Assembly (NCBI RefSeq): GCF_901000735.1
Contig: NC_081544.1
Span: 33,555,235 to 33,619,234, forward strand
Reading direction: 5' to 3'
Length of the DNA: 64,000 bases
Source: Corylus avellana
Lineage: Eukaryota > Streptophyta > Magnoliopsida > Fagales > Betulaceae
The position numbers and the translations under genes were made by a program. Positions 1 to 11,546 of the stretch are shown here, in pieces. A model generated the notes under the pieces. It saw only the letters and a list, made by a program, of their open reading frames with translations, did not search any database and had not been told where the DNA came from. Positions within the stretch are counted from its first letter, which is position 1. Each line of letters opens with the position of its first letter.

Positions 1-2479
1 CATGCTCAACCTTATCCCGGGTTTTACCTTTATCCTGGCCGTTATTTTTGGGTCATGCTCTCCTCCCACTTGTTAATACTTGTCAATCATATTGCGCACC
101 TTGAATTCTTTGTGTGCTCTATAGTGACGTAAAATCCCACTTCCATTTCTCTTGTGCCGATGAAAATAATTTTAGATAATTCATGAAAGTGATGCCATAA
201 GCTCTGACATGAGAAAGCAGGTCTATACTTGAAGATATAATATTCAATTAAGGAGATTGAACCTAGTAAATATTAGGTTGAGTATAGCAACTATAGTGGT
301 AATGGATATTCTAGTGATTTTAAGTCTGTTTGTGTGGTTTAACAATATTGTTGGTTTTAAATTTTCTTCTCCAGATTGATAATTGAGGGAGGATAGTTTA
401 TTTTTGAAAGTGATAATTCATTGTGAGAGGATAAAATGTAGTAGTTGAATTTTGTTTCTGCAGGTTATTATTGTTATTTTTGGTTAGGGCTAGTATTTGA
501 TATCTTCAATTAGATTTACCTGTAAATCTCTGCTCAAAACTTACAGGGCCAGGACATGCTTCTGCATGTTTAAGTTTTGTAAGCCAAATTGTGGCCTTGG
601 CTGTTTATGTATGACACCTGCCATGAAAATCGATAAGAACGTATTAGATTAAGTATTCAGTTCTGCAATCTAATTCTATTCGGTAACTTAATCATTTGAA
701 CTGAGACCACTTTCAAGGATCATTATTATCAGAGTAAAGTGGGTATCCAACCCTTCTTATAGTATTAATCTTTGAAACCTCAATCTGCTGATGGTGCCCA
801 CTCCTCAACCCCCATTTCCCAAATTCTCTTAGACCGAGGATTGATATAAAGGGAGTTGTTGTTATAAACCATTGTTACTGTCTTATTGATGGTATTGACA
901 TGAATATTGGAGCAAACTCCAGTTGAAGGTTGCAGACTTTCAGGGTGTTTCTAGTTATGTATTTTGACTATTCTGTTTCTAGACTTTCACGATTTGCTTA
1001 TTTTGTTATGGTTCTTCACCCCAAGTTTCTAATGACATCGATGGCAATTTAGTATCTAGTTTGCCTTGTTCTCTATACCCAAGACACTTTAGCGTATGCT
1101 CTTGAGATTCAGGTGACATATATTTAGAGATTTTCCGTTTAGGAGCCATTTTTATAAATTGGGTAGCTCAATCTTGTTTACAAAGAAAGAGGGGATTTCT
1201 CTTAATCCAGCCTTTTTCTTTAATAAAGGTGTGCTCTGTAGATTTGTTGTAGATTTTTTTTTTTCTATTTTGGGCAGATTTATTTCACTTAAAAACATCT
1301 TTACTTAATTTGTATTTGAATCGTAGATCATGAGCAGTTTAAGGCTGAAAATTGCAATTTTGAAACGCCAGCAGACTGCAAATGCTGCTTGGAACAAGAT
1401 ATCTACTGTTATACGCTTCTTATTATTGATTCAGCTGGGTGTATTCAGGATGGAGAAACTAGATTGGAAAAGCTCCAGTAGCCTAGCTAAATCCATGGGA
1501 ACCATGGTGTCAATTGCAGGGGCATTGATTGTGACTTTATACAAGGGTCTTCCACTTTTAATGCCACCGTCACCTACAAACTCATCTCATCAACTTTTCG
1601 GGCAAATGTCGAACTGGGTCATTGGAGGATTGCTCCTTGCAGTTAATTCTGTTCTGAGTTCAGCATGGCTTTTTGTGCAGGTGAAATGCTAAAAGCCCCC
1701 ACGATATGTGGAAACCAGTTAGAAAAATTAGAACAAGTTACTATGTTTCTTATTCTATTTACAGGCACTGATGCTGAAGAAATACCCAGCAGAGCTTGTT
1801 GTAGTCTTTTACTACTGCTTCTTTGTGGCCATTCAATCTGCAGTGGTCTGTTTGGTAGTGGAAAGAGATTTAAGTTCTTGGAGCTTACAATCTAATGAGA
1901 GGTTGATTGCTGTTCTATATTCGGTAATTAACAATCCCACCATGATTTGCCTATTGAATCTACATGCTTTCTTAAATATAATCCTAAGTCAGTTTGATTT
2001 GTGAAACTGCAGGCAGTGTTTGGTTCTGCATTCCAAGTTGGCATTTCAGCATGGTGCCTGCACAAGACAGGGCCTGTTTTTGTTTCTATGTTCAAGCCTC
2101 TGGGGATCGTTATTTCAGTTGTTGTGGGTGTGATCTTATTGAGAGATACTTTCTATCTTGGAAGGTATAGTATATATCATTTCCTTTTTCTTTTTTCTTT
2201 TTACTATCTTTTGAGTGATCATGCTATTGAGTATCTTTCTTCATTATGACCTTCTTTTAAATCCTTATTTATAATAGAATGCTAAAGGACATATCAGTCA
2301 TCATCATATTTTGAATCTGATGCAGTTTGATTGGAGCAATTGTGATTATCATTGGATTTTATTCAGTCATGTGGGGAAAAGCCAAAGAAAAGAAGATGGG
2401 TGAGAAAGCTGGGGTAAGGAGCTTGGAGTCAAGCGGAGAAAAGGTCCCCCTCTTGCAAAACAGTACTGAAGAAATGTAG
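1..2479 (+). CDS. WAT1-related EamA transporter, 3' part
   Basis: This is the C-terminal half of a WAT1-related (nodulin MtN21-like, EamA/DMT fold) multi-pass membrane protein; relatives export amino acids or auxin at plasma membrane or tonoplast. Exons join(1..51,1449..1680,1765..1923,2013..2164,2326..2479), phases consistent, stop TAG at 2477. Visible family landmarks are FTFILAVIF then MEKLDW across the first junction, GTMVSIAGALIVTLYKG, KKYPAELVVVFYY, and FVSMFKPLGIVISVV; the tail ends in the usual charged stretch with PLLQN. About 248 residues remain, so roughly a third of a normal 370-residue protein lies outside the window. Intron 52-1448 is long and shows no recognisable feature. A possible poly(A) signal AATAAA sits at 2495. 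A broken tandem relative follows at 6670. The substrate cannot be inferred. Confidence 0.85.
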
Positions 2480-5133
2480 ACGCTTTGTACATCAAATAAA
2501 AGCAAAAGGTCTCTCTTGCCAACCAAAATGGGTAATCTCTAATGCTATGGTCTTGGAAATGGATGAAAATATAGCTAAAAAGTTATGTTGGAAACTGCTA
2601 TTTTGTAAATTTCTTTGTTCCCTCAACCCACCCTTGCCTTAATTTTAGAAATTTGGTATTATAGGTTAATATGGACATCATTTTGCTCCAGGTTAGGTTC
2701 ACTGGAGTTTACGTCGCCCTTAGTTATGCAGGAAACCCTGGGGCCTATGAACAGCCACCTTTTTGACAGTTTAATACCAGAAAACTTAAAACTGCTTTCA
2801 ACCATCAACTATGGAGGAGTGATAACTGTGGTTCGATTTAGATGACCGGCATGTTGCTTCTATTTCTGATACAAGATAATAATTCTAAATACAGTCAGAT
2901 GCAAATATATGGTTTAAATGCACATAGCTGCATACTTAAAGTGTAGAAGTGCATCTCTGGGGAAGCATATTGTTGCCCCTTGCAACCACTACAAGCCAAT
3001 GCTTCATTTATTTATTTAATTTAACTTCAAATAGTGGCCTAGAGACAATATGTCTCGCATTATCCGGCTTCTCTGTGAATGAGGAGGCCACTTAAATACT
3101 TGACTTTTATCTTTTCAAACTACTGAAATTTAGACCAAAAAAGGAAAAAGAAAAGACCTACTGATATTTTTTATGGTATAATTAGTCGTATTCTACTAAT
3201 TATTTTTCCCATGTCAATGCATTGATGAAAAATTCTGATTTAGACCCCAAGTTGTTAAACACAAGATTACCAAACCAATTGTTAAGCCAATTACTACAGT
3301 TATCAATACTAAAATCACAAGAAGCTTAAAAGAAAAACAACAGAAAGATTTCAGTAATGAAGTTGAAATTTTTCGTAGAATTCTTCAAAAGTAAAACCAG
3401 TCTAAGGCCCAGCCGATCCCAAAGGCATCCACTGTAGAAGACTCGTGTTATAAATTGTACATACAAAACTTTTCTAACTTCAAAGACTCAATATGTAACC
3501 CCCTAAAATGACATATTCACCTTCCACTATAGTGGCTTTAGAATCTCAGTCTTCTTCTACATGAATTAATATCCTTCATGAACGAACCTTGTCTACTTCA
3601 ATCCAGAACTTTTGTGGTTTTTAGGCTATAAGGTTTAAAACAGTCTGCCACAATCTCATTCGAACACAAGCTAGAGTTTCACAATTTTCATGTAGCGGTA
3701 TTTGAATGGGGTGCGATCAAGTCTCTTGGATCTGACTTGATGCACATTCCGATCGAACGTTGTGCCTTGACTGCGATCACCATTGCGTTTGGGGCATTTT
3801 GTGAGTCTTCTAACTTAGCCTCATTCGAACTAGATGCGATCGCTAGTGCGACTAGCGATCAAGCCTTTTTGGAACTTGAAAATGAATGTCTTGAAATCTT
3901 GGTTCAAACGGCTTGCGATCATGATTGCGATCGAGGTATTTTGGAACTTGTGCTTGAAGTGCCTTTCATGTTCTCGTTCGAACGCCTTTCGAATGGGCTT
4001 GCAATAGAGCTCTTATGATCTACAATTTCAACCAATTTTTGAATCTCATCTTAAGATTGACTTATACTGTAAACCTAAACTTACACCACAAGAAGTTTTG
4101 ACATTGAATTTGCCAACAACCTAACACGATGCTTAGCTTTTATTTTTTTAATGAGTTCCCTAAAGTCATTACATTGATGTTTTGTTTGATAGTTTGTGTA
4201 AAATATTATATAAGATCTATTATTATTTCCATAAATATCGTTTAGCCCAAACCTGAAGGGAGGAAGAAGTCTATATATGGAACCTATGTAATGGCCAGTA
4301 ACAGTTTGTTTTCAATGCAATGTGGGGTCAAATACATGGGAGGCACGACTGTAGACCTCAGCATCATGATCTGAAAGTTGAGTTTGTAGAGTCAAAACCA
4401 TTTCTATTTCCACATCTTATGATAACTGCTACTCACCTTACAATGCCAACGGTTGATGTGCTTGCTTCTTCTTCCCATTTAGAAATTATCTGGAAACATG
4501 TAAAACCACGTGAGAATTACATGCATTTTAGACACTTCAATTTAATAGACAGAGGCCTTATCTATATATTTCTTGTTGAATGTTTCAGCTTTTGGCAGCA
4601 GTTGTAGAAATTAAATTAGTCTCAGACTCTCAGCTCTGGTTAATCACTCAGCCAATGACATCTATACCGAATAAAACACATCTTTATTTTCTTCCCCTGC
4701 TACGACAGTAAAATTATAGGACAAACTGCCAGCATTTCTTTCTGATATATATACATTATATATTATAATGTCAATTTCAGGGAAAATGAAGTAGAAAAGG
4801 CTTAGAAGTGTGATGGTGCAAGTCGACACAATTTTCGGTGAATATGAGTTCAGCCAAATCCAAGCTTGCTGGCATCCAAGTATCAACAAGCCAAAGTTCA
4901 AAAAATAGTAATGTTATTTAGTGAATAGGATTGAGATGATTAGACAATAAAAGTCAAGCCTTGGCTTTCTTTCTTTCTTTTAACAAATAATGATTTAAGG
5001 GCTAATTTTTGTTGTCGAATTATTCAGTACATTGTATGACAGTTGTATAATAGTATATTAAATAACATTATTCTTTGAAAACAAGGCATGGACTAGAGAA
5101 GCTAAAATAAAACTATCATGTAGGGCCTCTGCC
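2480..5133. other. Intergenic, AT-rich
   Basis: 3' flank of the first WAT1-related gene. Short open frames at 2615, 4320 and 4662 have no recognisable domain and no splice or codon support. Apart from the GCGATC-rich patch listed separately, I see nothing identifiable. Confidence 0.5.
3680..4018. repeat. GCGATC/TTCGAA-rich degenerate repeat
   Basis: The hexamer GCGATC recurs at least six times (about 3711, 3770, 3836, 3853, 3912, 3925), mixed with CGAAC/TTCGAA words, in otherwise AT-rich DNA. A 93-codon open frame across it (3737-4018) matches no family I know and is probably a by-product of the repeat composition. It may be a decayed LTR or satellite fragment; that is inference. Confidence 0.4.
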
Positions 5134-6256
5134 TAGGGGTGTCAAGGCGGTTACGGTTAGCGGTTATTGGCAATAATCGCTAACCGTAACCGCCTTAGCA
5201 GTTAGTAGATTTCACTAACCGCTAACCGCCTAACGGTTAACGGTTAACCGCCGGTTAGCGGTTAGTGAAATCGATAACCGCTCGCTAACCGCTTTTTCAA
5301 AATTGAGCTTTGTTTTGGGCTTCTTGAGCTTTTTTGGGCTTTTTGAAATATTTTTTTATCCTCTTTACATTTACTTGTACTTTAAAAAAATTTCCTTAAA
5401 TATTAAATTATAACCGGTTAACTTTTTTTTTTTTAAAAAAAAAAAAATTAACACAACATCTAAAAAAAAGTTCAGAATTTGGACAACTATCACAACATAT
5501 AATGATAATACATTAATACTTAAATTGTGTTTATAAGTAACACATTGGTCATTGTTTAATTCAATGTCAATTACTTAATTTGATATTATACGAATTATAT
5601 CATCATTATACATTAATAATATGATTCACTTGAAGTCTTGAATAAAATATTTGAATTGTCATTGAATCATATGATTAAGTATTGATATTATATATTTATA
5701 TTATTCATATGCATATGTAGACTTATATAGACTTATAAGTTTATAATATACATTGAAAATAAGTCTCTAGATATTTAATTGTTGTATTAGTATGAATTGG
5801 TATACTTATGAGTTATGTCATATTATATATGTATAATTTGTTATTATATAATCAAATGATTTAATGATCAATTGATCATGTGATATAATCATATAAATTA
5901 TAGTGATAATATATTAATACTCAAATTGTAATTTAATTATTATTTTTTTTAAAATGGTGATTTAATGATCAAGTGATTATATGATATAATCATATAAATT
6001 ATAATGATAATATATTAATACTCAAATTGTGATTTAATTATTTTTAAAAAAAATTGTGATTTAAGGATCAAGTGATTATGTTATATGTATAAATATTTTT
6101 ATAATTATAATTATAAAAATATATTATATAAAAAGGCGGTTAGCGGTTACGGTTAGTAAACCTAATAACCGCTAACCGCTAGACGGTTATAACGGTTAAT
6201 ACGGTTAAACGGTTAGTGGTTATAGCAGTTAAAAACCGTCCGCATTGACACTCCTA
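5134..6256. mobile_element. Non-autonomous hAT-like element
   Basis: The ends are inverted: TAGGGGTGTCAA at 5134 and TTGACACTCCTA ending at 6256 (one mismatch). Both subterminal regions (5145-5285 and 6133-6240) are packed with GGTTAGCGGTTA-type words in both orientations, as in subterminal transposase-binding arrays of hAT elements. The 0.85 kb interior is extremely AT-rich, holds near-duplicate blocks around 5850-6070 (repeated TGATTTAA and ATATAATCATATAAATTATA words), and has no transposase frame. I could not find a clear 8-bp target duplication. A relative lies at 62080. Confidence 0.7.
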
Positions 6257-6995
6257 ATGTCGGCTACACAAGCCATTCTTAAAAAAAAAATTAAACTGAC
6301 ACGTACGTGTTCAAAATATGAAGGATTCAAATATGCATTTTTAATAATAATAATAAAAATTAAAAAAAAAAAAAAAAGAAGTGAAAGGAGACCATGTACT
6401 CTAATTTTTATTTTTATTTATTTCCAAAACGGAACAAATTTGTACAAAAACATTTATCCGGCCAATTACCACGTCACCTTCCCGAGTTTGATGCATTCGA
6501 GTCGCTTCGTCACCTCAACAAGTAGCTTCACCACTTCACTTTGTGAAGAGCTAACCCCACCACCCTTGGGATGGTCTCTCCGACTCTCCCTCTCCCCCAC
6601 AAATAGAAGCAGTATTCCACGATGAGCTAATTACAAGAAACGTGGACGCAGAAACAAATAGTGCAGGAGATGGGGGAAGTAGTGCCTTTCATGGTGATGG
6701 TTGCTATGGAAGGCTGCACCATAGGATTGACTATCTTCGCTAAAACAGCCATCACAAATGGGATGAGCCCTTTCGTATTCGTCGTCTATACCAATGCTCT
6801 TGCCTCCCTCCTCCTCCTCCCGTTTACCTTCATATTTCGCTGCAGAGATAGGTTCTTCTTCTTCTTCCTTTCTTCACATAACATCATGGCATGCTTTTAA
6901 TCTTCTTTCTCTTTGCAGAACCGAACGACCATTCTTCACCTTTCCTCTCCTCTTGCGATTCTTCTTCTTGGGTTTAACAGGGTTTGTATTCTTTC

Positions 6996-6996
6996 C

Positions 6997-7022
<26 letters not shown>
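6996..7022. repeat. (CT)n microsatellite
   Basis: About 13 CT units directly after the exon 2 donor of the WAT1 pseudogene. Confidence 0.9.
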
Positions 7023-7027
<5 letters not shown>

Positions 7028-7592
7028 AAGAATGCGCGCACGCGTGACACCATGCAGCCCAAAGGAGTTGATGCCTGATGGGCCTACTTAGTGCATGAAT
7101 TTCTTTCGTGGGCTTGCTGGGACTTACGAGCCTTTTAAGAAGATCGGCCTTTCTACTTTTGACGATGCATTCTGTGGGCCAAGCCTGCGATGGAATTCCA
7201 TTTCGAGACACAGGCTTGGGCTTGGGTGTTACTATTGGGATCTTATGATTTGGCCCATGTCTTGCCTAGTTAAAACTATTGGTGTGCTGCAAATTTGGGT
7301 AAAAATGTCTACTTTAGTCTAAAAATTGGTGTACTGCCAAGTGCTCCAAACATTTAAAAGAAAGAAAAAAACACAAAAACCTTTTGACTCTTGATAAGAC
7401 ATACATATAACTTTAGAATGTAGGTGCTTTGAAAAAGAATATTTAAATACTTTGGAAAAATTATAGGAAGAAAAAAAATGTTATTTTTTTTAGTTAAAAT
7501 GGAGAAGAAATTTGGTGAACCTCTTGTAGTCTTTTAATTTTTTTTTGTGTTGAATTAGATGGGTCAAATTGGGTTGCATTTGGATAATAAGT

Positions 7593-7621
7593 ATACCTTC
7601 CTCGGCCTTTTGGCTAAGATG
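7593..7621 (+). pseudogene. U2 snRNA 5'-end fragment
   Basis: The stretch beginning ATACCTTCCTCGGCC and running through TTTTGGCTAAGAT matches the first ~28 nt of U2 snRNA (ATACCTTTCTCGGCC..., then GGCTAAGATC) with one mismatch, then diverges at once. It lies inside intron 2 of the WAT1 pseudogene. No U2 body, Sm site or upstream sequence element is visible, so it is a truncated pseudogene fragment, not a functional snRNA. Confidence 0.65.
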
Positions 7622-8400
7622 AAGGAAAATTACATTTTGAGTGGTACTTGATGTGTTTTGTAGGATAACAATAGGTCAGAACCTTGCATTCCTCGGCCTA
7701 AGTTACAGTTCTCCAATTCTAGTCTGCGCAATGGGCCTTTTGCTCCCTGCTTTTTCCTTCATCCTCTCTCTCATGCTCAGGTTTTCTCCTCAACTTCATC
7801 TTCTATATATATATACATGAAAGAAGTTTAAAAAACAAATCATAGAACTGAAAAACTTTTTAACCATTTCAGGAGAACAAAATTAGATTGGAGAAGTTCG
7901 AGCTTCCAAGCTAAAATAATTGGCACCTTGATATCAATCATGGGGGCATTAATGGTGGAACTTTACAAAGGCCCAGTAATACTTAAAACTTCTGTTTCTT
8001 CTTCATATTTTCTTCAATCGAAGCAACAGCTGCTGATCTTCTCCTCAGCGCTGGAACATTGGGCTCTTGGTGGCATTTTGCTTGCAGCTACTTTCCTTGT
8101 CTGTTTCAGTATGGAATGTTATTCAGGTTAAAAAAAACATATCTTCTTTTTTTCTTTTCTGAGCTCTCAAATTAACTTACTTTTTGAATATAATTTGCTC
8201 AGTTTGAAACCGTGAAACAATATCCAGAAGTAGAATGATGGAGGTGGTCTCTTTCTATAGCCTACTGGGGTCGGTTCAATGTGCAATAGTCTCTTTACTG
8301 GTGGAGAAAAACCTAAGTGCTTGGAAACTAAAACTCAACATGGAGCTCCTCCTCATTGTTTTAACAGTAAGCAAATGAAAATAGTTGAATTATGTTTACA

Positions 8401-8620
8401 TGTTCCATCAACATGTCTAGGACTTTGCCCGTGAGGGTTACCTCGAGTGGTCAACTCATTTAGTTAATATCATGACATCGGATGTTTGAGCCCTCACTCA
8501 ACCAATACATGATTCTTGCAGACAAGATTTTGTATATGGGATTTACCCATTAAGGATGAGTCATAAAGTGACTCTGTCTCGAAGTAGTCCCATGTCATTT
8601 CAAAAATAAAATAGCCTAGA
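8401..8620 (+). mobile_element. Possible tRNA-derived SINE
   Basis: Within intron 5 of the WAT1 pseudogene, GGTTACCTCGAGTGG resembles box A, and GGATGTTTGAGCCC about 45 nt later resembles box B. An A-rich end follows near 8600. No target duplication was found, so this is tentative. Confidence 0.35.
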
Positions 8621-9459
8621 GTTAGGAGTACTTCACTAAACATTCGTGTACTTTGGTGTAGGCAGTCCTCGGGGGTTTAGTCCGTACCGGTGTTCATATA
8701 TGGTGCATGCAAATAAAGGGTCCTTTTTATGTGCCAATGTTCAAGCCATTTAGGATTCTTTTTGCAACCATCTTTGGTATTAGCTTCTTTACAAATAGTA
8801 TTCACTATGGAAGGTATAGAAAAAGTTTTATATATATATATATATATTCACATTTTGATGTAATTAGGGTGTATGACATTATGATTCTTATTGGGAATTA
8901 GGATTTCCTACAATTGGGGTGTTCACAGAAAAGGGGCTGCAAAGTCCACCTGTCTCAGACAGCCTAGAGTACAAATCCTACATGTTTGAGATATGTGAGC
9001 TCTGCAACCTTCTCTTTGGATTACCCAATTATACTGCAATTCAAACATCCTAATTGTAAGAAATCTCGATCCACCAAAAGTCAACTTGTTCAATTTAATA
9101 TGTTGATGTATTGTGTGCAGTGTGATAGGGGCAATTATAATTGGAATTGGGAATTATGGTGTGATGTGGGGACAAATTACAGAAGATGAAGTTCCTGAAG
9201 ACAATGATGCTGAAACTGTGGATTCCTTAAAAAAGAAGATACCTCTCTTGCAAGAAGAGACGCAAGTCTAAAATGTTGCTCAATCAAAAAGCTTATTGAG
9301 GGGAAATAACTCATGTTGTGGCTGCATAAAGAATTATAACAATATGCCAGATTTTTTTTTTTTTTTTTGGGTAAGAAGTCAGCATCATATTTGTTTGTGT
9401 TTTCTCAAAATAAGTATGTTAATATATTTACACAAAATACTTTTCAAAAAGTTTACCAA

Positions 9460-9536
9460 CCAATTTAAGAGTGATGATAGAGAGAACACGGGCGTGATGC
9501 ACGCCCCTGTTCTCTCTATCATCACTTCCAATTTAA
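9460..9536. repeat. Short foldback insertion with 9-bp direct repeats
   Basis: Positions 9470-9496 and 9500-9526 are 27-nt inverted arms with one mismatch and a 3-nt loop (ATG). The hairpin is bracketed by the 9-bp direct repeat CCAATTTAA at 9460-9468 and 9528-9536. This looks like a minimal foldback transposable element or MITE remnant. A 9-bp duplication is typical of Mutator-like elements, but the family is inference. Confidence 0.7.
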
Positions 9537-10596
9537 TAGTTCTAAACTTTATATTACATCAAAGACTTTTATATATATATATAATGGTTTGTGGGTAGAC
9601 ATGCATGCCCAATATGTGGGCAATCCAACATGGGATATTTAATTAGATGATCCACTAGAGTATCTAGCCAACCAACAAGGAGAAACAAATAATACACCGA
9701 CTATCTACTAAAATCAATGCAAAGTGAGACTACAAATTATTATTATTATTATTTTTAAAGAGAAGATTTCTTAAAACAAACGAAGTGACAAAGAGATAAT
9801 GAAGGGGAGGTGGGTGGGAATCCCAACAATCACCCTTGTTCAGTTGAAACAGCATCCTAAAAATCATTAAAACTGAGAATTAATTAATGAGCTAAAACAT
9901 TAATGATCCAACCCAATAACTTCTTTACTTACAAGCTAAGAAAATGATTGTCGAAAATGACAATATTTAAGCAGTCAACGTACTATTCCAGAATAACATT
10001 AATCGTGAATGGGGTTTTATTGTGTGGAGAAGCTAGAATTAAACCACCTAATTAATGCAAGAAGAGTGCAAATTTAACCCCTGAAAGGTTGTAATCAGAA
10101 TGCTATGGAACCCTTTTCTCATTCTTGATCTATTAGGAAAAATCATGAAACTTATGCACAGTTATATTCCCAATTGGAAACGAAATATTCAAATTCCTCG
10201 ATTTCACCTTTTTCATATTTCTAGTTGATCATCATTGGCATAGAAATAATGGGCATAATCTATTTTTTCTTTTCTCAATCACTCAACTCATATTAAATCT
10301 ATCACCCAATTTGCAGTGTTCTCCGATCTTTCCATTAAACAAATAGTAGCAGAAGTTCTTTTTCTAGCTTAAGATCTCTAATGGTAGCAGAAGTTCTGAG
10401 ATAAGTGATAGCAGAGATTTCCATTATGGGGATAATAAGAACATCCAGTACATTACTTAGCCAACAAACAAGGAAAGGAACAACAAAGATGAGTGCATGC
10501 ATTGCAAATAACTTATTGTTTAGTAGGCCATAATGATAATATAAATATCATCCGCAAATCCCCCAAATCTTTCCAAGAGAGAGGGGCCTCAGGCCT
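9537..10596. other. Intergenic, no feature recognised
   Basis: AT-rich spacer between the WAT1 pseudogene and the 3' end of the MLP gene, with a short ATT repeat near 9740. No coding or RNA feature could be supported. Confidence 0.5.
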
Positions 10597-11150
10597 CTAT
10601 GCATGGAGAACATAGTCATCCAGCTCCTTGAAGTTTTTGACTACAAAGTCCTTAATAATGTGTGGGTCTGGAATCTCCTCGCTAGCCTTTTGAAACTCAC
10701 AGGACCATTTTGCCAGGCTCCCAGCTCCCTTTGGAGTCACTGTAATGTGGCACTTGAAAACTTTGTAGTAAGCCAGCAGATCCCCTTCGATCACACTATA
10801 AGAAAGTGTCTTTTTTCCTTCATCAAATGCCTCAATCTTCTCCTTTGATACTTTCACAAGAGGAGAACCTGGAAAAAAAAAAAAAAAAAAAAAAGAAGCA
10901 CAAAATGAATGTGAAATGCCAAAGAACAATAAAACTGTAATTAGGAATCACCCAAATATTTACCTTCCCCGTATGTGATTAGGCGAATAGTGCCAACAGA
11001 CTTCCCATCGCCTTCAAGAATTTCAATGCTCTTGTAATCATTAGGAAAGGCCTTAGGGAGGATAATGGGAGAGTCCCTGATGGTTGGCCAGAACTTATCT
11101 GAATGAGACTTCACCTCAACTTCTACTTCAAGATTACCACTGGAAGCCAT
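10597..11150 (-). CDS. MLP-like protein (Bet v 1 / PR-10 superfamily)
   Basis: Two exons, complement(join(10597..10868,10964..11150)), encode 152 residues, the usual size for major latex protein-like members of the Bet v 1 superfamily. These are small cytosolic proteins with a hydrophobic pocket that bind small ligands and are tied to stress responses. The start is the ATG of MASSGNLEVEVEV; upstream in-frame codons lack ATG. The glycine-rich loop is seen as EGDGKSVGTIR (about residues 46-56), the intron falls in the conserved place after YGEG, and the C-terminal half carries KKTLSYSVIEGDL, YKVFKCHITV, and the final helix with NFKELDDYVL. The acceptor is preceded by a long A/T run (10871-10892). 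It most resembles the MLP-423 subgroup. It stands alone between a pseudogene and repeats. Confidence 0.92.
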
Positions 11151-11546
11151 TTTCAAGTGGGAAATGAGAAAACTTGTTGAAGGACTAGTGATACTGATAC
11201 ATATTAGAAACTGGCATTATAAGCATGCATATATTGTGGTTTTCAGACAATGGCTTTAAATTCATTAGGAACAAACTCAACTGCCCACTTCAATTTGTCA
11301 GTCTGCAAAGTGATATGAATATTACAACCATCACATGCCTCACAGAATAAATGGGGCCAATCATTTATGTTTTTCTGTGAGATTTTAATGCATGGTTGGG
11401 GGCTAACAGGCCTAGTTTAACTCTGGAATTTGATTTCCTATGGTGGGAAATTACAAGAAAACAGTATTAAAGGAGCAATGGATCTCCTATGCTGAATCCT
11501 ATATAAGCCGCATTGCAACAATTAACTTGTATAAGTTCTTGGGTTA
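11151..11546. other. Upstream region of the MLP gene
   Basis: Probable promoter and 5' leader of the minus-strand MLP gene. I could not fix a TATA box with confidence. Confidence 0.35.

Larger units (their letters stand above)
6670..9271 (+). pseudogene. WAT1-related transporter, frameshifted copy
   Basis: Seven exons of a second WAT1-related gene are recognisable: 6670..6851, 6919..6981, 7664..7780, 7873..8126, 8203..8366, 8662..8813, 9121..9271, from ATG (MGEVVPFMVMVAMEG) to TAA after LLQEETQV. Exon sizes match the neighbour (152 nt for the MFKP exon in both). Two lesions break it. Near 8099 one extra base shifts FLSVSVWNVIQ out of frame, making the exon 4 cumulative length 616 nt. Exon 5 is 164 nt instead of the neighbour's 159, with extra bases near 8232, and reads GTAGAATGA, giving an early stop. 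The combined indels do not restore reading because a TGA follows at 8205. All splice sites look intact, so the break is recent, or the bases are assembly errors. Same orientation as the upstream gene indicates tandem duplication. Confidence 0.8.

Noticed and set aside
5140..5290. GGTTAG-rich arrays as interstitial telomere repeats
   Set aside because: The unit is GGTTAGCGGTTA in both orientations, not the plant telomere unit TTTAGGG, and it sits at the ends of an inverted-repeat element.
7593..7621. Functional U2 snRNA gene
   Set aside because: Only about 28 nt of the 5' end are present; no Sm site, stem-loops or promoter elements follow.
9470..9526. MicroRNA precursor
   Set aside because: Arms are only 27 nt with a 3-nt loop, too short for a plant miRNA precursor, and the flanking direct repeats favour an insertion.
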